Shown piece after piece: positions 26,830 to 36,447 of a DNA stretch of 64,000 nucleotides. The notes beneath the pieces are model-generated. The model saw nothing but the letters and a program-made list of their open reading frames with translations. It was not told the origin of the DNA and ran no database searches. Within the stretch, counting starts at the first letter, position 1. Each line of letters begins with the position of its first letter. A program made the position numbers and the translations under genes. The DNA comes from an uncultured Clostridia bacterium (GTDB taxonomy: Bacteria; Bacillota; Clostridia; Oscillospirales; Acutalibacteraceae), in contig CALWIO010000001.1 in the NCBI GenBank assembly GCA_944380765.1, positions 62,001 through 126,000 of the forward strand, written 5' to 3'.

Positions 26830-28923
26830 TCAGAAATACAGCGAAAGCCTTTGCTCTTCGTCCGGCGTTAAAAGCTGTGAAAGAGAATCCCTCAAAGCCG
26901 CCTTCGCGTATTCATAATCATTACTGTCAAAATTCCCATACAAAATAATTATATCATATTTTCTGTTATTTTCAAATGCCTTTTGCGCGTTTTCGCCGTT
27001 AACCAAAGCTACGCATTTTTCCCGGCAGTCAAAAGTGATAAGCGAGGGCGCTTCGTCCGTATTGATTTTAAGCATCTGCCCTATGGTAACAGAAGCCGCT
27101 GTATCCCTGTAATCTTCCGAAGTTTCCTCCCCCACATAAACGGTTCTTTTCTTTCCCGCAAGTTCATGCAGCGTCATCAGAAACGAGGGCGTGCGGGTAG
27201 TTTCCTGTATTACGCATACGCAGTCTATTTCTTTAATATTATGAAGGCTCATTGATTCCTCAATAAACTCTAAATCCGTCTTATCCTGACCGCCTATAAG
27301 CGCGCTTTCAAATCCGGCTTTTATCACTGCCGTGGGTTTATTTCCGGAAAACCTGAATTCCAGCGAGGGAGTGTTAAGCTCGTAAGCCGTACAGAACACA
27401 AAGGTCATAAGCAGGGCGAGCGATAGAATTTTCGCGATAGCTTTTACCGCCGCTTTTCTGCCTTTTCTGAAAAGCAGGTACATAACGGGGACTGCCGCCG
27501 CGGCTGCCGCCAGACAAACCAGATAAGCCTTATGATTAACGGTTACGGTGGAAATATTGCTCATTCCTATTTTTTCGGCCGCAAAGCGAAGCAGTTTTGC
27601 CGCAAGTCCAGCCGCGGTAAAAAATCCCTCTGCCGCAAAGGTAAGCCCGACGGCGTGCATAAAAAGAGCTGCCGCCGAGATAATCATAAGCAGCATGCCC
27701 AGCTGCACCATAAAGAAGTTTGAAATAAAGGACAGCACGGGGAGCATATCAAATTTTAATATGAACACCGGCAGAGTCATAAGAGTTGCCGCCGCTGAGA
27801 CCGAAAAGGTTTCGGCAAAATAATGAAAGAAGGGCAGATGTGAGATTGACTTGTTGTTCTCCTCAATATAATCGTTGATTTTTTCAGAAAACAGCACAAT
27901 GCCGGAAGTTGACAGAACGGTAAGCCACATTGCCGCGGAAAACGCGCTGAAAGGATTGATAATAAAAATTATTATTACCGACAGCCCGATTGAGTTAAGG
28001 CTGTCGCTTTCACGCCCCAGCGCTCTGCCCAGCAGCATACAGCCGGTCATTATCCCCGCTCTTACAATAGACACGCTGAATCCCGTTAAAGCGCAGTAAA
28101 ACAGCACGCACAGTCCGCCCAAATACGGAGCGTATTTACGGGTTCTGCGGCTTTTTGAAAGCAGGCGCATTACCGCCATTGCCCAGACTGTAAGGTGCAG
28201 TCCCGAAACCACAAGCAGATGAGCCGTACCCGAATAGTTAAAATAGTTAAGGGTTTTATCGCTTATGCCGCTTTTGTCGCCTATTGTCATGGCTTTTGCG
28301 ACAGCTCCGTTTTCGCCGGGAATATACCTGTCAACTGTGTCGGACAGATATTTTCTTACGCTGCCCATTGTTTTATAGTAAAGACTTTCCTCGCCGGTCG
28401 CCTCAAAATGGCTGCCGTCGCTTTCAAAGCAGGCAAAATACACCTTTGAGGCAAGGCTGTATTCAAGGTAGTCTATATCGTCGGAAAAAAGTTTTGCGCT
28501 GACTGTTCCGCTGACTTTGTCGCCGGCGGCAAATCCGGCTTTTTCCGTTGTTATATACCTCAGCTTAAAGCCGCCCTTAATTTCGCCGCCGCTTTCGACC
28601 TTTATTATGTAAGAAAAAGCGTAATCGGATGAGGCCGGAACAGAAACCACGGTGCCCTTTACGCTGACGCTGCCGCCGTCAAACACGGCTGAGTTTTTAA
28701 AAATCGAATACTGTTCAAGCAATAAACCTGCGGCAAATATTAAAACCGCGGCAAGGGCGAAAAGAGCGGTTTTCCTGAATCCGGACTCTTTAAAAAACAG
28801 CAGAACGCAAAAAATGACCGCCGCCGCTGAAAAAACGGCAGCAGTCATTTTTACGCTTATCATATACATAGGGAGAGATATTAAAAGCATTGTGAAGCCC
28901 ATAACCGCAAAAGGTCTTTTCAC
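26830..28923 (-). CDS. comEC: ComEC/Rec2 competence channel protein with degenerate nuclease domain
   Basis: 697 residues. N-terminal helices and a DUF4131-like beta domain (about 70-165) precede the Competence domain (GDKSGISDKTLNYFNYSGTAHLLVVSGLHLTVWAM, then GFSVSIVRAGIM) with many membrane helices to about 500. The last 185 residues occupy the place of the metallo-beta-lactamase domain but show no HxHxDH, LDVGQGD or equivalent metal ligands. It should form the DNA-uptake channel; loss of the nuclease is noted as a finding. GTG start after GGGGGTGAAAAGC. It lies between the HIT gene and holA. Confidence 0.85.
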   Translation of the reverse strand: MKRPFAVMGFTMLLISLPMYMISVKMTAAVFSAAAVIFCVLLFFKESGFRKTALFALAAVLIFAAGLLLEQYSIFKNSAVFDGGSVSVKGTVVSVPASSDYAFSYIIKVESGGEIKGGFKLRYITTEKAGFAAGDKVSGTVSAKLFSDDIDYLEYSLASKVYFACFESDGSHFEATGEESLYYKTMGSVRKYLSDTVDRYIPGENGAVAKAMTIGDKSGISDKTLNYFNYSGTAHLLVVSGLHLTVWAMAVMRLLSKSRRTRKYAPYLGGLCVLFYCALTGFSVSIVRAGIMTGCMLLGRALGRESDSLNSIGLSVIIIFIINPFSAFSAAMWLTVLSTSGIVLFSEKINDYIEENNKSISHLPFFHYFAETFSVSAAATLMTLPVFILKFDMLPVLSFISNFFMVQLGMLLMIISAAALFMHAVGLTFAAEGFFTAAGLAAKLLRFAAEKIGMSNISTVTVNHKAYLVCLAAAAAAVPVMYLLFRKGRKAAVKAIAKILSLALLMTFVFCTAYELNTPSLEFRFSGNKPTAVIKAGFESALIGGQDKTDLEFIEESMSLHNIKEIDCVCVIQETTRTPSFLMTLHELAGKKRTVYVGEETSEDYRDTAASVTIGQMLKINTDEAPSLITFDCREKCVALVNGENAQKAFENNRKYDIIILYGNFDSNDYEYAKAALRDSLSQLLTPDEEQRLSLYF

Positions 28924-28945
28924 CGCTTTTCACCCCCAAAGAATA

Positions 28946-29284
28946 TTAAACCAGCTTTCCCGACAGCTCTTTTCCGCTTAAAACATGGAAATGAATGTGC
29001 ATTACGCTCTGCCCGGCTTTTTCGCCGCAGTTGTTTATTATGCGGTAGCCGTCGGCGCCCATAGCTTTGGCTATTTCGGGTATTTTTTCAAATATATAAG
29101 CTACATCGGCGCTGTTTTCGGGAGTTATTTCATCGGCGCAGGAGGCTATATGCTTTTTCGGAATTACCACAGCGTGTTTTTCAGCTTGCGGAGCGATGTC
29201 GTAAAACGCTAAAATTCTATCGTCCTCATACACCTTGTTTGACGGGATTTCGCCCGCCGCTATTTTACAGAACAGACAATCCAT
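28946..29284 (-). CDS. HIT family nucleotide hydrolase (HINT-like)
   Basis: 112 residues with the N-terminal zinc-type CLFCKIAAGEIP segment, YEDDRILAFYDIAPQA, and the catalytic histidine triad in SVMHIHFHVL. HINT enzymes cleave phosphoramidates such as AMP-lysine, including aminoacyl-adenylates made by tRNA synthetases. Location nine bases after alaS on the same strand fits that role (inference). GAGGTG precedes the ATG. Confidence 0.94.
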   Translation of the reverse strand: MDCLFCKIAAGEIPSNKVYEDDRILAFYDIAPQAEKHAVVIPKKHIASCADEITPENSADVAYIFEKIPEIAKAMGADGYRIINNCGEKAGQSVMHIHFHVLSGKELSGKLV

Positions 29285-29293
29285 AACAGCACC

Positions 29294-31930
29294 TCATTTA
29301 AGCATAGCTTTTAATATTTCGGCGGCTTTTGAAAGGGCTTCGTCCGCCATTTCGGGGTTTTTGCCGCCCGCCATGGCTATATCGGGCTTTCCGCCGCCGC
29401 TGCCGCCGGCGAGCTTTGCGATTTCACGCACGATATTGCCCGCGTGCGCGCCTTTCGCCACAGCTTCGCCTCCGCAGGCGCAGGCAAAGGAAACCGTGCC
29501 TTTTTCTTTATTTATTCCGGCTACCGCCGCGACAGCGTTTCCGTCTGCCGCCGCGCTCTGTGCCATAGCGCGGATTGCGTCGGCGCTCTCCTCGCCCGCG
29601 TTGAACACTATGAGTTTAAGCCCGCCGACCTGCTGAGCCTTTGACATAAGCCCTTCGGTCTTATAGGAATTTATTTCGCTTTGCAGCTTCGCGATTTCGC
29701 GGTCCTTTTCCTTGATTTCCGCCGTAACTGCCGCCGCGCGGTGCGCCACATCGTGAACATTTGCCACTTTTAACGCCGCCGCGGTTTTATTCAAAAGGCT
29801 GTCGGTGTTCTTGATATAGCCGAGCACACCCGTACCCGTTACCGCTGTAATTCTTCTGACTCCGGCGGCTACGGAAGTCTCTGAAATTATTTTGAAAAGT
29901 CCGAGCATTGAGGTGTTCGCCACATGGGTACCGCCGCAAAGCTCCATTGAATAATCGCCGATTTTTACAACGCGCACTATATCGCCGTACTTTTCGCTGA
30001 ACAGAGCCATAGCGCCCGACTTTTTAGCCTCGTCCACGGACATTTCGGAGGTTTCGACCGCCGCTGAGCTGAAAATAACGCTGTTTACTCCGTCCTCAAC
30101 GGCTTTGAGCTCCTCCTCGGTCAGAGCCGAAAAATGCGAGAAGTCAAAGCGCATTTCCTCGGAATTTACAAGCTGACCTGCCTGCTCGACATGAGTTCCC
30201 AGAATCTTACGCAGGGTAGCCTGCAAAATATGCGCCGCCGTATGGTTACGCATTGTTGAAAGTCTTTTTTCTGTATCGACCGCCGCCGTTACATTCTGAC
30301 CTACCGCGATACTCTCGCCGTCGCTTACAAAGCCGTGGTGAAGATACACGCCCTCGGCGGTTTTGGTGGTTCCCGTAACGGTAAATTCAAATCCGTTGCC
30401 GGAGATAACGCCGGTGTCGCCCGCCTGTCCGCCGCCTTCGCCGTAAAACACGGTTTTATCAAGCACAACGGTCACCTTTTCGCCGTTTTCGGCGAAGTCA
30501 ACCGCTTTGTCGCCGCTGATAACAGCCGTCACCTGCGCTTCGCACGAAAAGCTGCCGTAACCTGAAAACTCAGTAGCTTTCATATCCTTTGTGGCGTCAA
30601 CGGAGCCTTTCCACGCGTCCTGCCCGGCGTCCTCTCTGGCGTTTCTCGCGCGGTCGCGCTGCTCTTTTACAAGCTCGCGGAATTTTTCCTCGTCAACGGT
30701 CATCTTACGCTCTTCGAGCAGTTCCTTGGTAAGGTCGATGGGAAATCCGAAAGTGTCGGAAAGCTTGAACGCGTCCTCGCCGCTGAACACAGAGCCGTCG
30801 GTGGACTCTATCATTTTTTCAAGAATCTGAAGTCCCGAATCAATCGTCTTTGAGAAGTTTTCCTCCTCGTTGGCGATAACCTTTAAAATAAAGTCTTTCT
30901 TTTCAACAAGGTTGGGATAAGCCGAGGCGTTTTCCTTTATTACGGTTTCGGCAACCTCGGAAAGGAAGGGACGCTGTACGCCCAGCAGCCTGCCGTGGCG
31001 CGCGGCTCTTCTGAGCAGTCTGCGCAGAACATATCCCCTGCCCTCGTTTGAGGGCATTACACCGTCGCCTATCATAAAGGTGGTGCTCCTGATATGGTCG
31101 GTTATAACGCGCAGGGAAACATCTTTCTTCTCGTCCTTATGATATTCCACGCCCGAAATTTTCATAATGTGTTTCATTATATTCTGAACGGTGTCAACCT
31201 CAAAGAGATTGTCCACATCCTGCGCTATGCAGGCAAGGCGTTCAAGCCCCATACCCGTATCAATATTCGGGTGAGCAAGGCGCGTATAGTTATTGCTGCC
31301 GTCATTGTCAAACTGGGTAAACACAAGGTTCCAGAACTCAATATATCTGTCGCAGTCGCAGCCGACCTTGCAGTCAGGCCTGCCGCAGCCGTATTTTTCG
31401 CCGCGGTCATAGTAAATCTCGGAACAGGGGCCGCAGGGACCGGCTCCGTGCTCCCAGAAATTATCCTCTTTGCCGAAACGCACCATGTGGTCCTCGGCTA
31501 CGCCGATTTTTTTAGTCCATATATCATAAGCCTCGTCATCGTCCTGATAAACGCTGATATAAAGGCGCTCGGGGTCCATTTTTATAACCTCGGTGCAGAA
31601 TTCCCATGCCCAGGGAATAACCTCTTCCTTAAAATAATCGCCGAAAGAGAAGTTGCCGAGCATTTCAAAATAAGTGCCGTGGCGCGCGGTTTTGCCCACA
31701 TTCTCAATATCCGGAGTGCGGATACATTTCTGGCAGGTTGTAACCCTTTTGCGCGGGGGAGTAACCTCGCCCGTAAAGTATTTTTTCATGGGCGCCATGC
31801 CCGAATTTATAAGCAGAAGGCTCTTGTCGCCCTGAGGCACCAGCGAAAAGCTGGGCAGACGCAGATGCCCCTTGCTTTCAAAAAAACTGAGATATTTTTC
31901 TCTTAACTCGTTAAGTCCTGTCCATTCCAT
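29294..31930 (-). CDS. alaS: Alanine-tRNA ligase
   Basis: 878 residues, full length. The class II core starts ELREKYLSFFESKGH and has TCQKCIRTPDIENVG and GMGLER. The editing domain carries NHTAAHILQATLR and the CGGTHVANT zinc site. A DHHA1-type C-terminal domain ends SGGGKPDIAMAGGKN. It charges tRNA-Ala and edits Ser/Gly mischarging. The leader from the consensus promoter is only about 30 bases, so no T-box is present. It heads a five-gene minus-strand operon. Confidence 0.98.
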   Translation of the reverse strand: MEWTGLNELREKYLSFFESKGHLRLPSFSLVPQGDKSLLLINSGMAPMKKYFTGEVTPPRKRVTTCQKCIRTPDIENVGKTARHGTYFEMLGNFSFGDYFKEEVIPWAWEFCTEVIKMDPERLYISVYQDDDEAYDIWTKKIGVAEDHMVRFGKEDNFWEHGAGPCGPCSEIYYDRGEKYGCGRPDCKVGCDCDRYIEFWNLVFTQFDNDGSNNYTRLAHPNIDTGMGLERLACIAQDVDNLFEVDTVQNIMKHIMKISGVEYHKDEKKDVSLRVITDHIRSTTFMIGDGVMPSNEGRGYVLRRLLRRAARHGRLLGVQRPFLSEVAETVIKENASAYPNLVEKKDFILKVIANEEENFSKTIDSGLQILEKMIESTDGSVFSGEDAFKLSDTFGFPIDLTKELLEERKMTVDEEKFRELVKEQRDRARNAREDAGQDAWKGSVDATKDMKATEFSGYGSFSCEAQVTAVISGDKAVDFAENGEKVTVVLDKTVFYGEGGGQAGDTGVISGNGFEFTVTGTTKTAEGVYLHHGFVSDGESIAVGQNVTAAVDTEKRLSTMRNHTAAHILQATLRKILGTHVEQAGQLVNSEEMRFDFSHFSALTEEELKAVEDGVNSVIFSSAAVETSEMSVDEAKKSGAMALFSEKYGDIVRVVKIGDYSMELCGGTHVANTSMLGLFKIISETSVAAGVRRITAVTGTGVLGYIKNTDSLLNKTAAALKVANVHDVAHRAAAVTAEIKEKDREIAKLQSEINSYKTEGLMSKAQQVGGLKLIVFNAGEESADAIRAMAQSAAADGNAVAAVAGINKEKGTVSFACACGGEAVAKGAHAGNIVREIAKLAGGSGGGKPDIAMAGGKNPEMADEALSKAAEILKAMLK

Positions 31931-31966
31931 ACAGACTGCTCCTATACCTAAAAATAATTACAATAA

Positions 31967-31995
31967 ATTATACATTTCCCCGTTAAATATGTCAA
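31967..31995 (-). promoter_or_regulatory. Consensus promoter of the alaS operon
   Basis: On the minus strand TTGACA (31995-31990) and TATAAT (31972-31967), both perfect, are 17 bases apart. The predicted start near 31960 leaves about 30 bases of leader. Confidence 0.85.
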
Positions 31996-32004
31996 TAAAA
32001 ACTC

Positions 32005-32033
32005 TTGTTTTATAAGTATATTTCATTTATAAT
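32005..32033 (+). promoter_or_regulatory. Promoter of the sensor kinase/fhs operon
   Basis: TTGTTT (32005-32010) and TATAAT (32028-32033) are 17 bases apart, 38 bases before the ATG. It is back-to-back with the alaS promoter. Confidence 0.65.
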
Positions 32034-32070
32034 GAAAATGTTTAAGCGTTAAGAGAGGACGGGTGCGGCT

Positions 32071-33963
32071 ATGAAAATACGGACTAAATCCAATATATAT
32101 CTTGTTTTGTCGGTACTTCTGTGTCTGCTGCTTATTCTGCTCCCCTTTTGCGCGGCTTTTATAAACAAAACCGTTACAAATTACCCGAAAGTAATTTCGG
32201 GCAGAGCCGATTTTTCGGATTCCTCGCCGAAACACGCGGGATACCTTTATCTTTCGGGAGAATGGGAGTACTTTGAGGGGCATATAATTTCAGGCGAGGC
32301 GCTCAGCGAAAAGTCCTACAAGAGTATTCCCCTTTCGTTTTTTGTGGATTTAAGTCACTTTTTGCAGCCAAAAGGCTCATACGCCTCTTACAGGCTCACA
32401 ATAAGCAATCTGGAATTTCAAAACGCCGTGCTGTATATTCCGCATTTTGCCGGCTCTTACAGCGTCTATATAAACGGCGAGCTGACCGGTCAGAACACCG
32501 ACTCTTTTTCTTCGGGAGGGTACAGCGACAAAAGCGCTCAGCTGACTGCCGTAAATTTTGAGAAAGACCGGGAATACACGGTGGTTATTGAGGTTTCGTG
32601 CGATATGATGCCCGGAATATACATGACGCCGGTTATTTCGGACGGCGGCTATGATAACCTTTACACAGACATTGCCATGACTTTCAGAAGCCTTATTGTG
32701 GGCGTGGTTCTGTTCTGCGCAGCGTTCACCCTTATTTACTCGGTAAGGCGCGCCGCGTTTTTCGCTTCAAAATGGCTTCCCCTGCTGTTTGTTTTAATCG
32801 CGGTAAGAATGATGATTTCAACCGAGGGATTTACCGCTTTCGGCTTTCTGTTTTCCTCGGTCAGCTACGAGTTTATTACCCTTGTTATATGTATTTCCAC
32901 TTTTATTATAAAGCTTGTGGCTTTACTGTTTTACACGGAAACGCTTGATTTGAAAATAGGAAAGAACACATTTATAGCTTTCTGCACAACATTTATGCTG
33001 TGCGCGCTGATTACATCGTTTTTCCCGTACACCGTATTCAATCCGTATTTTTACACCGTACTTCAGGCGGCTACGCTTCCGCTTGACATAATACTTTTAA
33101 GCCGCCTGACCGACTGCGCCGCGCGGAAAGTCCCCTACGCCACCACCTACACGCTCGGATATATCGCGATTTTTTCGGGAATTATGGTGGACTGCCTTTA
33201 CACAAACGGACTTATTCCCATGGTGATGTCCTCGTTTATGCCCGTTGTTTTCGGAATTTTTGTTATTACATTTACAATTATCTTTTCAAGGAAGCTCACT
33301 TCTCTTTACTCAGCGGCTCTGAAAGCCGCCGAGCTTGACAAGGAGCTGACAGCCGCGAACACGGCGATTATGATTTCGCAGATTCAGCCGCATTTTCTTT
33401 ACAACGCGCTCAACACCATAAAAATCCTGATTAAGCGCAATCCGCAGAAAGCCGAAAAGGCTGTTGTGGCTTTCTCAAAATATTTAAGGGGAAATATGGA
33501 TTCCATATCCCAGAAAACTCCCATTCCCTTTAAAACGGAGCTTGAGCACATCAAAAACTACTGCGATATTGAGCTTATGCGGTTTGAGGACAAGCTGAAA
33601 ATAGTATATGACACAGAGTACACAAACTTTTATGTTCCCGCCCTCTCGGTACAGCCGATAGTTGAAAACGCCATAAAGCACGGCGTCACAAAAAAAGCCG
33701 AGGGCGGTCAGGTTACGATTTCCTCCTTTGAAAAGGACGGCTTTGACTGCGTTGTTATCAAAGATGACGGAGTAGGCTTTGACATGGGCGCGGGATTTGA
33801 AAATACCGGCTCGCAGAGCTCGCACATAGGAATCAAGAATGTTTCGGGCAGACTTAAAACGATGATGAACGCTCAGCTTATTATCGAGAGCGTCATAGGA
33901 GAAGGCACTACCGTTACAATTAAAATACCGAAAGGGGAAAAAGATGAAGGTCTTAATCGTTGA
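32071..33963 (+). CDS. LytS/YehU-type histidine kinase with 7TMR-DISM sensor
   Basis: 630 residues. An N-terminal anchor is followed by an extracytoplasmic beta-sandwich (about 45-195) with the 7TMR-DISM look (YLSGEWEYFEG, YRLTISN, YSVYINGELTGQN), then seven or so helices (about 205-400). The His_kinase domain has H441 in QIQPHFLYNALN, and the ATPase has VENAIKHG and DDGVGFDMG. The sensor type often binds sugars or related ligands. Its last 20 bases overlap the response regulator. It heads a six-gene operon. GAGAGGACG lies upstream of the ATG. Confidence 0.9.
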   Translation: MKIRTKSNIYLVLSVLLCLLLILLPFCAAFINKTVTNYPKVISGRADFSDSSPKHAGYLYLSGEWEYFEGHIISGEALSEKSYKSIPLSFFVDLSHFLQPKGSYASYRLTISNLEFQNAVLYIPHFAGSYSVYINGELTGQNTDSFSSGGYSDKSAQLTAVNFEKDREYTVVIEVSCDMMPGIYMTPVISDGGYDNLYTDIAMTFRSLIVGVVLFCAAFTLIYSVRRAAFFASKWLPLLFVLIAVRMMISTEGFTAFGFLFSSVSYEFITLVICISTFIIKLVALLFYTETLDLKIGKNTFIAFCTTFMLCALITSFFPYTVFNPYFYTVLQAATLPLDIILLSRLTDCAARKVPYATTYTLGYIAIFSGIMVDCLYTNGLIPMVMSSFMPVVFGIFVITFTIIFSRKLTSLYSAALKAAELDKELTAANTAIMISQIQPHFLYNALNTIKILIKRNPQKAEKAVVAFSKYLRGNMDSISQKTPIPFKTELEHIKNYCDIELMRFEDKLKIVYDTEYTNFYVPALSVQPIVENAIKHGVTKKAEGGQVTISSFEKDGFDCVVIKDDGVGFDMGAGFENTGSQSSHIGIKNVSGRLKTMMNAQLIIESVIGEGTTVTIKIPKGEKDEGLNR

Positions 33964-34759
33964 CGATGAAAAAATGGCGGCTCAGGAGCTTTACGACATC
34001 TGTCTTTCGCACCGGCTGACCGATGAGGCAATCGCTTTCGGCAACCCGGCTGACGCGCTGGTTTTTATGGCGCAGAAAAATCAGGTGGATCTGGCTTTTC
34101 TTGATATTGAAATGCCGGTTATGACGGGAATTGAGCTTGCCCGCAGGATAAACGCCGTCAATCCCGAAACAAAAATTGTTTTTGTGACCGGGTTTAAGGA
34201 ATACGCCTATGACGCTTTCTGCGTAAACGCAATAGGATATATTTTAAAGCCCTATGAGGAGGAGGCGGTTTTTGCCGCCATTGAAAAGGCCGCCCGTTTT
34301 TCGGACGCTCAGCCGCACAACGAGATAACCGTTAAGACCTTCGGGCATTTTGACATTTTTGTAAACGGCCGTCCGGTCTATTTTTCCAGCGCAAAAGCGA
34401 AGGAATTTTCGGCGCTGCTTATAGAGCGGCAGGGCGGCTCGGTAAGCACCGAGCAGGCGATTTCCGCGCTGTGGCCTGACCGCAGCTATGACGAAGCCGT
34501 GCAGGCGCTTTTCAGAAAAGTTCTGAAAAGCCTGAGAGTTTCCCTTTCAGACGCGGGAATTTCGGAAATTTTTATTGATGTAAGAAATCAGCGGAGCGTT
34601 GACACCTCTAAGTTTACCTGCGACTTGTACGAATACCTTAAAAATCCGTATGAAAACGGCGGTATGTTCTCAGGCGAATATATGGAGGGTTACGCTTTTG
34701 CCCTTGATATGAAAAACAGACTTCTAAAACTCAGTAATGAAACAAAAGGAGAAAAATAA
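33944..34759 (+). CDS. Response regulator with SARP-type winged-helix output
   Basis: 271 residues. The receiver domain (1-118) has DD at 7-8, phosphoacceptor D54 in AFLDIEMP and K in ILKPYE. The C-terminal part (about 128-230: [52 protein letters not shown]) resembles the DNA-binding winged helix of SARP-like activators (the SAPR type of regulators), not the LytTR domain usually partnered with LytS-like kinases. It overlaps the kinase gene by 20 bases and fhs by one base (TAATG). Confidence 0.85.
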   Translation: MKVLIVDDEKMAAQELYDICLSHRLTDEAIAFGNPADALVFMAQKNQVDLAFLDIEMPVMTGIELARRINAVNPETKIVFVTGFKEYAYDAFCVNAIGYILKPYEEEAVFAAIEKAARFSDAQPHNEITVKTFGHFDIFVNGRPVYFSSAKAKEFSALLIERQGGSVSTEQAISALWPDRSYDEAVQALFRKVLKSLRVSLSDAGISEIFIDVRNQRSVDTSKFTCDLYEYLKNPYENGGMFSGEYMEGYAFALDMKNRLLKLSNETKGEK

Positions 34760-36429
34760 TGCTGACCGATATTGAAATTGCGCAGCAGGCTGTGTGCCTG
34801 CCCATTGCCGAAATTGCCGAAAAGCTCGGAATTGAGGCTGACGATCTGGAGCTTTACGGAAAGTACAAAGCGAAGCTGCCTTTGTCGTTAGGCGAAAAAT
34901 ACAAAGACCGTCCCAACGGAAAGCTGATACTTGTTACTGCCATCAATCCCACCCCTGCCGGAGAGGGAAAAACCACCGTCACCGTAGGTCTGGGACAGGC
35001 TATGAACAAAATAGGCAAAAACGCCGTTATAGCTTTGCGCGAGCCGTCAATGGGCCCTGTTTTCGGAATCAAGGGCGGAGCCGCCGGAGGAGGATACTCG
35101 CAGGTTATCCCCATGGAGGACATAAACCTGCACTTTACGGGCGACATGCACGCCATTACAGCCGCCAACAATCTGCTCTGCGCGGTAATTGACAATCACC
35201 TTCAACAGGGAAACGAGCTGAACATTGACCCGCGCAGGATACTTTTCAAGCGCTGTCTTGATATGAACGACCGCGCGCTCAGAAATGTTGTTGTGGGCTT
35301 AGGCGGCAAGGTAAACGGCGTACCGCGCGAGGACGGGTTCATGATTACGGTCGCCAGCGAAATAATGGCGATACTGTGCTTAGCCCGCGACATTGAGGAT
35401 TTAAAGGAAAGGCTCGGCAATATTCTGACGGCTTATACCTATGACGGCAAGCCGGTATATGCCCGGGAGCTTAAAGCCGTGGGAGCCATGGCGGCTCTCT
35501 TGAAAGACGCCATTAAGCCGAATCTGGTACAGACGCTTGAAAACACTCCCGCGCTCATGCACGGCGGTCCTTTCGCCAACATAGCGCACGGCTGCAACTC
35601 GGTAACCGCCACAAAACTCGCGTTGAAGCTGGGCGATTACTGCATTACGGAAGCGGGATTCGGTGCGGATTTGGGCGCCGAAAAATTCCTTGACATAAAA
35701 TGCCGCTATGCCGGTCTGCGTCCCGACTGTATTGTGATAGTCGCTACAATAAGGGCGTTGAAATACAACGGCGGCGTTGAAAAATCACAGCTTTCGGCTG
35801 AAAACACGGAGGCTTTGAAAAAAGGTCTTGTGAATCTTCAAACCCATATTGAGAATATGAAAAAATACCGCGTTCCCGTTGTTGTGGCTATTAACCGCTT
35901 CGGCACCGACACCGAAGCTGAGATTGAGATAATTGAGAATTTCTGCGGAGGCATGGGAGTTTCGGTATCCCTGACCGAGGTTTTCGCAAAAGGCTCCGAG
36001 GGCGGAAAAGACCTTGCCCAAAAGGTCTGCGCCGTCATTGACAAAGGCGAAGCGGACTTTGCGCCGATTTATGACGAGAAGCTGCCAATTAAAGAAAAGC
36101 TCGGCGTACTCGCAAGGGAAATATACCGCGCAGACGGCGTGATTTTCAGCGCGGCCGCCGAAAAATCCATAAAGGAAATTGAAGCGCTCGGCAAGGACAA
36201 GCTGCCCGTATGCGTTGCGAAAACCCAGTACTCGCTATCCGACGACCCGAAAAAGCTCGGCCGTCCCGAAGGCTTTAAGCTGAATGTAAGGGAAATAAAG
36301 CTCTCTTCCGGCGCAGGGTTCATTGTAGCTCTTACGGGCGACATTATGACTATGCCGGGGCTGCCGAAAGAGCCGGCGGCGTACAGAATAGATGTTGACA
36401 AAGACGGAAAAATAGAGGGGCTTTTCTGA
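34759..36429 (+). CDS. fhs: Formate-tetrahydrofolate ligase
   Basis: 556 residues, standard length. The P-loop is [40 protein letters not shown] and the [12 protein letters not shown] segment are family signatures. It makes 10-formyl-THF from formate, ATP and THF, feeding purine synthesis and one-carbon metabolism or the methyl branch of acetogenesis. Its ATG overlaps the response-regulator stop (TAATG), an unusual place for a housekeeping gene. GGAGAAAA precedes it. Confidence 0.97.
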   Translation: MLTDIEIAQQAVCLPIAEIAEKLGIEADDLELYGKYKAKLPLSLGEKYKDRPNGKLILVTAINPTPAGEGKTTVTVGLGQAMNKIGKNAVIALREPSMGPVFGIKGGAAGGGYSQVIPMEDINLHFTGDMHAITAANNLLCAVIDNHLQQGNELNIDPRRILFKRCLDMNDRALRNVVVGLGGKVNGVPREDGFMITVASEIMAILCLARDIEDLKERLGNILTAYTYDGKPVYARELKAVGAMAALLKDAIKPNLVQTLENTPALMHGGPFANIAHGCNSVTATKLALKLGDYCITEAGFGADLGAEKFLDIKCRYAGLRPDCIVIVATIRALKYNGGVEKSQLSAENTEALKKGLVNLQTHIENMKKYRVPVVVAINRFGTDTEAEIEIIENFCGGMGVSVSLTEVFAKGSEGGKDLAQKVCAVIDKGEADFAPIYDEKLPIKEKLGVLAREIYRADGVIFSAAAEKSIKEIEALGKDKLPVCVAKTQYSLSDDPKKLGRPEGFKLNVREIKLSSGAGFIVALTGDIMTMPGLPKEPAAYRIDVDKDGKIEGLF

Positions 36430-36447
36430 TTTTCCGGGGAGGACATT

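Noticed and set aside
31094..31906. Long plus-strand open frame of 270 codons opposite alaS
   Set aside because: It is antisense to highly conserved alaS sequence, has no domain, and such shadows are expected where codon use is biased.
31931..31960. T-box riboswitch upstream of alaS
   Set aside because: The consensus promoter leaves a leader of only about 30 bases, far too short for a T-box.
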